From: Hydrogenoanaerobacterium saccharovorans | GTDB taxonomy: Bacteria > Bacillota > Clostridia > Oscillospirales > Ruminococcaceae | Direction of reading: 5' to 3' | DNA length: 64,000 bases | Assembly (NCBI RefSeq): GCF_016901815.1 | Contig: NZ_JACSNR010000005.1 | Location: 62,001-126,000 of the forward strand | In this document: positions 8,169 through 15,500 of the stretch, one piece after another | Layout: the number at the start of each line of letters is the position of its first letter | How positions within the stretch are numbered: position 1 is the first letter of the stretch | The notes under the pieces: model-generated | Database searches by the model: none | What the model saw: the letters and a program-made list of their open reading frames with translations, nothing else | Told to the model about the DNA's origin: nothing | Translations under genes and position numbers: made by a program

Positions 8169-8612
8169 ATGAAAGACTTTTCCCAATACGGAAACAGACC
8201 GGACGACCAGTGGGAAATGCTGCCCTGGATACCCGATCCGCGTCCGCCCTTCAAAATCTGGGTGAAGCCGGAGCAGATCGCGCCATTCTTTCTCATTCCT
8301 CACCACCCCTATGCCATCTCCCTTCTTCTGAAAATCAGCGACGGATTCCGGACGGAGGAATTCCGCAGGCTGGGACTGAGCGGCAGTTGCGGAGACTGGG
8401 AACGGCTTGTTCGGGGCGTGATCCGGGAGTTTGAGGAAAATAACAGCGGTGTGGATCTGTTTCACTTCGACTCCGACGAAGATGTGTTCTGCGTGTACTC
8501 CCAATACATCGATGATTTGATGCTACTGTCCAAAATGATCCGGGCGGCCTGTGACAATGAAAAAACGATGGGGACTTATCTGGGTATAGGTGAGGTGGAA
8601 CATGAGAAATAA
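8169..8612 (+). CDS. Imm51-like immunity protein
   Basis: A protein of 147 residues from ATG 8169 behind GGGAGGGAAG. The segment 'LSGSCGDWERLVRGVIREFE' followed by 'FHFDSDEDVFCVYSQYIDDL' fits the Imm51 pattern (a 'nGydWe.l...ll' element followed by 'fDpEagmF.ays'). The call is from memory of the family and moderate at best. The last codons overlap the next gene by 11 nt. Confidence 0.5.
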   Translation: MKDFSQYGNRPDDQWEMLPWIPDPRPPFKIWVKPEQIAPFFLIPHHPYAISLLLKISDGFRTEEFRRLGLSGSCGDWERLVRGVIREFEENNSGVDLFHFDSDEDVFCVYSQYIDDLMLLSKMIRAACDNEKTMGTYLGIGEVEHEK

Positions 8613-8931
8613 GGAGCAGGAGATTGCATGGCGAAAAGTAATAGAAGCCTGCATGGAGGATGTGAAATACCACTTCGCTGACATAGAGCAGGCCGTTGAG
8701 TTTGGCTGGTACATCCAGCCAGACAATTACTTTGTGTCCTATATCTTTGCCACCGACGCACAATTAGAAACAGCACAGCAGAGCGGCCTTACGGAACAGA
8801 TCAATTCCTATCACAGAGAGCAGCTGATAAAGCGTGATTACCCCATTGAGGGAATCAAGGACTGCACCTTTGCCTCACAGGAGGAATGTGACCGGGAATT
8901 TGGCGGGAATTGGTATTACTATTTCAAATGA
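8602..8931 (+). CDS. Hypothetical protein of the immunity array
   Basis: A protein of 109 residues. ATG 8602, with GAGGTGG seven bases upstream, overlaps the previous gene. It is aromatic-rich at the C-terminus ('EFGGNWYYYFK') and soluble. Family not recognised. Confidence 0.6.
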   Translation: MRNKEQEIAWRKVIEACMEDVKYHFADIEQAVEFGWYIQPDNYFVSYIFATDAQLETAQQSGLTEQINSYHREQLIKRDYPIEGIKDCTFASQEECDREFGGNWYYYFK

Positions 8932-8949
8932 TACGATGAGGGCATCGAT

Positions 8950-9246
8950 ATGATTGAGTACATCAAACTTTTTTGGGAGGACGCACCGGAGGGAGAACCA
9001 CTGGTCATCCTCTATGAAGTGGATACCGAAGATGAGCGGCTGGCCCTCCGCTCCATTGACATTTTTTCGGATGGCCGCACCCGCAACATCCCTGACCTTT
9101 ACGACGGCGCCATCGAGATCACGCCGATCCCCACCGTGGAGGAATTGAACGCCCATGTCTGGGGTGAGGAGTTCCACGCCTGTATCATAGAGCAGGCGGA
9201 ATTTGAGGCCATCTGGGAAAGCCGATTTTATAGCGGAGCGTTTTGA
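8950..9246 (+). CDS. DUF6881-type immunity-like protein
   Basis: A protein of 98 residues beginning 'MIEYIKLFWEDAPEGEPLVI' and ending 'EQAEFEAIWESRF'. The order 'YIK.xW' at the start, an 'evdtedERlALRSIDIFSDG' centre, a 'PIPTVEELN' element and the 'EFEaIW' end fits DUF6881, a small family common in immunity clusters. RBS GAGGG lies 9 nt before ATG 8950. Function is unknown. Confidence 0.7.
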   Translation: MIEYIKLFWEDAPEGEPLVILYEVDTEDERLALRSIDIFSDGRTRNIPDLYDGAIEITPIPTVEELNAHVWGEEFHACIIEQAEFEAIWESRFYSGAF

Positions 9247-9262
9247 AAAGCGAGGAATGACA

Positions 9263-9949
9263 ATGGTTGAAATCAATCGTGTCTGGCTCAATGTGGATAC
9301 AGACACCAACAAAATCACACTATTCAGCCGTCCCCGTGTATCCATCCATGTGGATGAGTACATTTGGAGTTTGATCGAAGAACATATCGTGAAGCCCCAT
9401 AAGCTCATGCGCAGCGAAAAGCATAAGTATCTGCTGAAAATTGCCTTAGGCCGATTTGATCCGGTGCGGCACCGATATTATCCGCTTTCCCCGTACAACG
9501 GACAGCTTCGGGAAGGCGTCAAGCCGGACAGCGCAAACGGATGGTATCCCCGTGAGGACTTTGCGGACGCTGCGGAACGCGCCACCTGGTTCTCCCCCGA
9601 TAAAATCTGGACAAACTGCGGCAACAAGGTTCTGGATGTGAATGTTGATGCCGCCAACGTGAGCGAGAGCATCACCCCCAGAGAATACGCAGACTTGCTG
9701 TTCGATGGGATTGGGGCAGCACTGGTGTTTAACTTCAAAAGGCTCAAACGCGAGGAGTTTGATGAGCTGAAACCCAAGATTGACTGGAGCATGGTGGAAA
9801 GTTTTCCCTTTCCCGCACCCTTTGAGGAGCAACAGTACATTGGAGACGAGGGCAAAATTCATGTGTATTTCTGGGATGGCCGGCAGGAAACGAACCTTGT
9901 GGGCCCCTATTCCGTACGGGAGTTGTATCTGGAGTATTTCAAAGAATAG
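9263..9949 (+). CDS. Hypothetical protein of the immunity array
   Basis: A protein of 228 residues. Two in-frame ATG codons (9257, 9263) follow CGAGGA; 9263 gives normal spacing. There is no signal peptide or membrane helix. It is rich in aromatic residues and ends in 'VYFWDGRQETNLVGPYSVRE' plus a short helix. The family is not recognised. Confidence 0.6.
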   Translation: MVEINRVWLNVDTDTNKITLFSRPRVSIHVDEYIWSLIEEHIVKPHKLMRSEKHKYLLKIALGRFDPVRHRYYPLSPYNGQLREGVKPDSANGWYPREDFADAAERATWFSPDKIWTNCGNKVLDVNVDAANVSESITPREYADLLFDGIGAALVFNFKRLKREEFDELKPKIDWSMVESFPFPAPFEEQQYIGDEGKIHVYFWDGRQETNLVGPYSVRELYLEYFKE

Positions 9950-9962
9950 CGAGGGAGATTTT

Positions 9963-10241
9963 GTGGGACAAGACTGGCTCAAGATGGATTTTGGCACGGG
10001 AAAGGTCACCTTTCTGGATGCCATGCGAAAGGAAGATATGCTGCAAGTGGAATATCCCAACAGACTCCTGCTGGACATGGGATGGTATCAGGACAGGTAC
10101 ATCATTTCTATCATTCGAGATTTTGATTGGATGCATCCAATCAAGCAATATAAAACCACAGAGGGAAATCAGCTTTCCACATTGTTGGCAGAGGCTGTTC
10201 ACCTTGTAGAAAACAAATCACAGTCTGGCAAAGCGAATTGA
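9963..10241 (+). CDS. Hypothetical small protein with GTG start
   Basis: A 92-residue protein. GTG 9963 is the likely start since GAGGGAG lies at 9951-9957; there is no in-frame ATG before residue 9. It contains 'TGKVTFLDAMRKEDMLQVEY' and 'MHPIKQYKTTEGNQLSTLL'. It is visibly more AT-rich than the genes on either side. Family unknown. Confidence 0.55.
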   Translation: MGQDWLKMDFGTGKVTFLDAMRKEDMLQVEYPNRLLLDMGWYQDRYIISIIRDFDWMHPIKQYKTTEGNQLSTLLAEAVHLVENKSQSGKAN

Positions 10242-10254
10242 AAAAGGATTTGCT

Positions 10255-11229
10255 ATGAACGAAAAACTATTTCGCACCCAATTCAATCAAATAGAAATCA
10301 CCGAGAAACAGGCGCTGATGGAAAGTCTTGCCGCTCGTTATGCTATGACTTTTCTCGGCCTGCAGCCCTTTGACCGCTGGGGTCAGAACTGTACCACCGG
10401 CATATTTAAGAAAGATGGCCGGGAGTTTGTCTTCGTTCCCGGCGATACCGTCACCCTGGGCTGGGAACGGTTCGCCATAGGGCTCAGTCAGGACAGCCGA
10501 GAGGAACTGGATTATCTGTTCCAGGAATGGGAGATGGAACAGGACCCGGAGGAGATGATCCGGGAAAGTATGGCTCCTGTTCGGCAGGCAGCTATTGGCC
10601 CTATGCTGGTGGGCCGGGAACTGGAGGAACTCTGCTGGGAGCCGGTCACAATGGCTGATCCCAGGCTGATCGCCCACCCTGACTGGCTGAAGCAGTTCCG
10701 GGAGTTTGCCTGGAGCGACCTTGACAGCTTTACTATGCACCAGTCGACCCGCATTGAGCGGACGGAAAAGGGCTTTCAGATCTGGATCTATAAGCGCACA
10801 GACTACGATGCGCTTCTTGCCGGGCTGGAAAAGCAGGGTCTTTCACTGCCTACGGCAGACGAGTGGTCCTATCTGTGCGGCGGCGGGTGCCGCACCCTGT
10901 TCCCTTGGGGAGATGGGATGGACTACTCCATGCATCTGCACTGGTTCGAGGATATGGAGGAGGACGGGGACAGGCCCTACGACATGGAGGAGCCCAACTT
11001 CTTCGGCCTGTCCATCGCCTATGACCCCTATATGCGGGAGGTCGTGAAGTCCGAGCAGTTTACCACCTGCGGCGGGGATGGCGGACGCAGCATCTGCGGT
11101 GGACTGGGGATCTTCCTCGGTTTCCTGCCCTGTTCGCCGCACTGCAAGCCGGAAGTGCAGGAGGACAAGGAGCTGAACGGCGACTATGACTTCTACCGGC
11201 CTATTATCCGGGTGGATATGGACGGTTAG
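10255..11229 (+). CDS. Protein with a SUMF1/FGE-like C-terminal domain
   Basis: A protein of 324 residues. Residues 1-175 form an unrecognised N-terminal domain. From about 180 the sequence resembles formylglycine-generating-enzyme-like (SUMF1/EgtB/PvdO) domains: 'LSLPTADEWSYLCGGGCRTLFPWGD', 'EEPNFFGLSIAYDPYMREVV', 'CGGDGGRSICGG' and 'DFYRPIIRVDMDG' in the right order (only the ends of each are quoted as key residues). The usual 'dM.GNV.EW' and 'RGGSW' motifs are changed and the C-terminal GFR is YRP, so catalysis is doubtful. It may be a binding scaffold used for immunity. Confidence 0.6.
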   Translation: MNEKLFRTQFNQIEITEKQALMESLAARYAMTFLGLQPFDRWGQNCTTGIFKKDGREFVFVPGDTVTLGWERFAIGLSQDSREELDYLFQEWEMEQDPEEMIRESMAPVRQAAIGPMLVGRELEELCWEPVTMADPRLIAHPDWLKQFREFAWSDLDSFTMHQSTRIERTEKGFQIWIYKRTDYDALLAGLEKQGLSLPTADEWSYLCGGGCRTLFPWGDGMDYSMHLHWFEDMEEDGDRPYDMEEPNFFGLSIAYDPYMREVVKSEQFTTCGGDGGRSICGGLGIFLGFLPCSPHCKPEVQEDKELNGDYDFYRPIIRVDMDG

Positions 11230-11308
11230 AAGAAAAAACTGGACACCCGGCTGTGGGGCCGGTGTGGAACCTACTACTTACAGAAAAAAGACTGAAGGAG
11301 GCGTCAAC

Positions 11309-12157
11309 ATGGATGTCGTGAAACTTCCCAAGAAAGTCCGCATGGTCTGCTATGAGATTATGGACGGCAAAGAAGAAGCCTTGGGCACGCTGGAATCCTT
11401 TGCCGATAAATATCCCCATCAGGTAGCGGCGGTCAAGGCCGAGGTCGCATATTTCAACCTGGACTATGAAAAGGCGCTGGCTTTGGATCTGGCCATCCTG
11501 CCCTGGCTGGAGGAGTGGTATTACAGCAATGTGAGCGATGAACACATGATCGCCATGACGGTGGCCGCCATCCAGCTCCACCGGGAGGAGAAGCTGATTG
11601 AGGCGCTGACGAAAGAACAGGCGCGCATCCGGGCGGAGAACGGCCTCCCCCAGCGGGATCGTTTCTGTGACATCCTGATGGATTATCTCAAGCGGGGTGT
11701 TATGCCCTTTGCGGACAACGATAAGAACTTCCCCTACCATGAACCGGAGAAACCGCAGACAAAGGAACAGCTCTGGGCAAAGCTGGTGGAACAGTATAAG
11801 AAGCTCTCGCCAGACGATCCCGATGCCAGGCGGAAGCTCTATAACCACTGCTGTATGTTCGGAACCGCCAGGGATGCCGTAGATCTCTTTGAGGAGATTC
11901 AAGGCGTGCCCATGGCTGACTCCTCCTATCGGGACGCAATCGCCCGCTATCTCTACTTGGGTGAACGGGAGAAGGCGCTCCAGACAGCGGAGCGGTTGGC
12001 AGCATCGCGGCTGTGGGCGGTTGCCGGACCGACGCAGGTGCGTCCCATGTCCTTTTTTGAGGACCCGAATCTGCGGGAGTTTTTGCTGGAGCCGGAATCC
12101 CTCCGGCGCATCCGGGAAGCTGCCTTCATTGATGACGGGAGTTTGATCCGAAAGTAA
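11309..12157 (+). CDS. Alpha-helical (TPR-like) protein of unknown function
   Basis: A protein of 282 residues from ATG 11309 after AAGGAGG. Repeated helix pairs with Ala/Leu spacing ('EVAYFNLDYEKALALDLAIL', 'YRDAIARYLYLGEREKALQT') suggest TPR-like repeats. There are no membrane or signal segments. It lies just upstream of another gene containing TPR blocks. I do not recognise the family and propose only a scaffold or immunity role. Confidence 0.6.
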   Translation: MDVVKLPKKVRMVCYEIMDGKEEALGTLESFADKYPHQVAAVKAEVAYFNLDYEKALALDLAILPWLEEWYYSNVSDEHMIAMTVAAIQLHREEKLIEALTKEQARIRAENGLPQRDRFCDILMDYLKRGVMPFADNDKNFPYHEPEKPQTKEQLWAKLVEQYKKLSPDDPDARRKLYNHCCMFGTARDAVDLFEEIQGVPMADSSYRDAIARYLYLGEREKALQTAERLAASRLWAVAGPTQVRPMSFFEDPNLREFLLEPESLRRIREAAFIDDGSLIRK

Positions 12158-12182
12158 ATTGCTTGGGAATGGAGGATCTGCT

Positions 12183-12533
12183 ATGAGCAAGGAGCTGGAA
12201 CTGTATAAAGCATTCATTGACGGCCTTGTGGAGCGGAAAGACAGCATGACAGCCCTGTGGGTCAAGGGTGATGGTTTCCCCAAGACAGAGGACAACAAGG
12301 CGAAAAATGATCTTCTCGCAACACTGACACCAGAGCAGAAAGGTGTGCTGGCCGAGATGCTTCAGGAAGAACATATTGCGGGTATCTATACTACCCTTGC
12401 TTATATCAATAAAATGATGGACTTGGATGGTTTGGAGCTTCATCAGGACGGTGAATCCTATCCCAACGACCATTTTGAGAGTTTGCATTATGACTTCATC
12501 AGCCGTTGTAACGGAGATGAGTGGCCGGAATAA
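12183..12533 (+). CDS. DUF6547-like protein
   Basis: A protein of 116 residues from ATG 12183 with GGAGG upstream. Strings 'LYKAFIDGLVERKDSMTALW', 'LLATLTPEQKGVLAEMLQEE' and the end 'HYDFISRCNGDEWPE' match what I recall of DUF6547. It is helical and acidic. Function unknown. Confidence 0.6.
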   Translation: MSKELELYKAFIDGLVERKDSMTALWVKGDGFPKTEDNKAKNDLLATLTPEQKGVLAEMLQEEHIAGIYTTLAYINKMMDLDGLELHQDGESYPNDHFESLHYDFISRCNGDEWPE

Positions 12534-12548
12534 AAGGAGGCGTGACAG

Positions 12549-15500
12549 ATGTATATCAAAAAATACTGGGGCAACTTTATCGGAGGTTCCGATGACAGCC
12601 TGAACCTTGTGGCGTTTCTGGAAGACCAGAAGAAAGAGGAAATTCCTCTCAGCGAGATTTTTGCCAAGATTGGGCTGGACAAGCAGAACTGGGACTTCCG
12701 CCAGACTGTGGAGTATCTGGAGTTCACCCACTCCAATGGCGTGGAGATGGACTTCCATTTCGCCATTGATGTGGTCACCGACCTGGCCGCCATCCTGCTG
12801 GAGTGCAGCGTCAGCGGCAGTGTGAACCTCCACGATCTGGACGAGTACAACACCCCCTCCCGCCGCATCCGCATCACCGCCACGCCAGAGGAGCACGACG
12901 CCATGAACAAGGCCCTCGCGGATTTTGCCCAGAACCCGATGGAATATGACCTCAGTGAGATGATGGACGACGAGGAAATCCACGAAATGGCTCGGGATGT
13001 GGAGGCGCTGCGGAAGGAGCTGTACGAGGCCGCTGGCCGCAACCGGGACTACCATGTGAAAGCGGAGGATGTGAAACATCTCCTTCCTGGCTGGGAGGGA
13101 GCAGATGGCTGTATCGCCACCAACCGTATCACGGTGGAGGGCTGCAAGATCGGCTACTGCTACCGGGAAAAGCCGGACGGCGACTGGGACAGTGGCTGGC
13201 GCTTCACCGCCGGTGATGAGAGTGAGGCGTATATGGACGACCCCAACAATGCCGGGATTTATAAGCTGAACACAATCTGCAACGACGATCCCGACATCAT
13301 TGTGCTGCTGCATACGCCCGCCCCTTGCGCCTTTGAGCGGGATGAGAACGGCGTGTTCCAGCAGATCAAAGACTGGAAACCGGAACAGGATGAGGAGGAC
13401 CAGGATATGGACATTTTGCAGCAGTGCCAGAAGTGGCATGAGAACAACGAGCATCAGAAGATCATTGAAACACTGGAGGGCATTGAGGAGCGCACTCCGG
13501 AAATGGACAGCCAGCTTGCAAGGGCGTACAACAACGAGGCAGATCACAGAACGCCGGAAGGCAGAGCTATGCTCAAAAAGGCCATCGCTCTCTTGAAACC
13601 TCATGAGGAATACTTTGAGGGAGACTACTACTGGAACTTTCGCATGGGCTATTCCTATTACTATCTGGATCAGGAGGGCAGGGCTCTTCGTTACTTTGAA
13701 AGGGCATTGGAGGCCCGCCCCGACGACGAGGACACCATGCAGCTGATCGACGGGTGCAAGAAGGGCATTTCTCTGCCTCAGTTCTCGGAGTGCTTCCGGG
13801 AGCGGACGGAATCTACATGGAAGGACTTTGCTCAGCAGGAAGCCCAGCTTCGCCGGATGATGGATGAGGACAAGGACCACACCCGGGGCCAGGAGCTGGT
13901 GGACCGGGTGGAAGGGATTCTGAACCAGGCGTTTGACGAAATCTCTTTCGAGATGGGCGTGGGTGGCGAGAAGTATGAGCTGATCCTCACCCCGGAGGGG
14001 GATAAGGTCAAGCTGTTTGAGCTGATTTACTTCCAGAAGCACGCCCCCAAGGAGGTGCTGGAGCACTGGAACATCCTGGTGGGCCGTCAGCCCATCCGAA
14101 ACATCGGCCTTCGCACCGACGATGGCTGGGACATCTCTGGGGATGATGTGCAGATCTGGCTGGAGGAGGAGGGCGAAAACAGTTTCACCATCTCCGCCTA
14201 CTGCGAAAAGCTGCTGCCCATGCTTCGGGAGGCGGAAGGCCGAGCCTGGTGGATGCTCACCACCCTTACCGACCAGGTGTTGGGCGAGATTTCCCACATG
14301 AGATACATAGACAGCTTTGATGTACTGGAGGCCCCCAGGGCGGAGCCGTCCATCCCCATGTCCCAGCTGCCGGACAAGCTGAAGGAAAAGGGAGTAAACC
14401 TCTCCACCGACCCGGAAGCCTATCTGAACAGCTACCTTGGCTACAAAATGGAACCCAACAAGGACCCGGGAGCCGACTGGCGATTGGATGTAATTGCCGG
14501 CTCCACCAACTGCGTGCCGCTCATCAACGGCTATCTGGATGCCGACAATGACTTCATGGACGCTCTCCATGCCGACGGCGCGGTGGCGGGCTTCTTCTGC
14601 TATCCTTTGGATACCCTGCGGGAGGAGGAAGGAACGGATAAGATCTTCGACTTCCGGGATAAGCTGGAAGAAGTGTTCACCACCGGCGACGGGCCGGAGG
14701 TACTCACCCTCACCGGCGGAGCCACCGGCCTTTTCTGCGGCTATGTGGACTTCATCGCCTGGGACATTCACTCGGCACTCCAGATGGCCAAGGAATTCTT
14801 CGAGGGCAGTGACATCCCCTGGGCCAGCTTCCACACCTTCCGCCGGGAGGCAGGCACTGTGAACCTGAAAACACCGCCCGAGGAGGAACCGGACGATGAG
14901 GATCAGGTCCCCGAGCTGGACGAAACGCTGACGGATATGGACTATATCCCTTATACACAGCAGAATGAGGAAGAATTCTTCGCACAGATCGAGCAGTGGA
15001 ACGACGAGGATGAGTACACCCGCTGCATTCAGGCGCTCAACGCCATCCCGGAGGACTGGCGAAATTACCGCATTGCCTACGCCATGGCACGGGCGCTGGA
15101 GAATTACGCTATTTTGGGAGATCATCAGGAGGGAACCCCCAACTACAAGGGGGATAAGGCTCTCCGACGGGCCATCCAGGTGCTGGAATCTGTCCGGGAG
15201 GAAGGCCAGGACAAGGCCCAGTGGAATATGCGGATGGCTTATGGATACCAGTATCTCTACCATCAGGAGGAAAAGGCCATCCCCTACGCCCAGCGGTGGG
15301 CGGAGCTGGACCCGGAGGACGAGAACGCCCCGGCGGTGATTCAGGAGTGTCAGAAGGAGATAGAAAAACGGGCCGAGGCAGAGAACGAAGACGAGAGTGA
15401 CCACACAGGTGTCTTCACCGGCTTTGTGCTGCTGTCCAAGGCAGAATGGGATAAAGGGCAGTTCATTCGGGACATGAAGGAAAAATGGGACATTCCAGTG

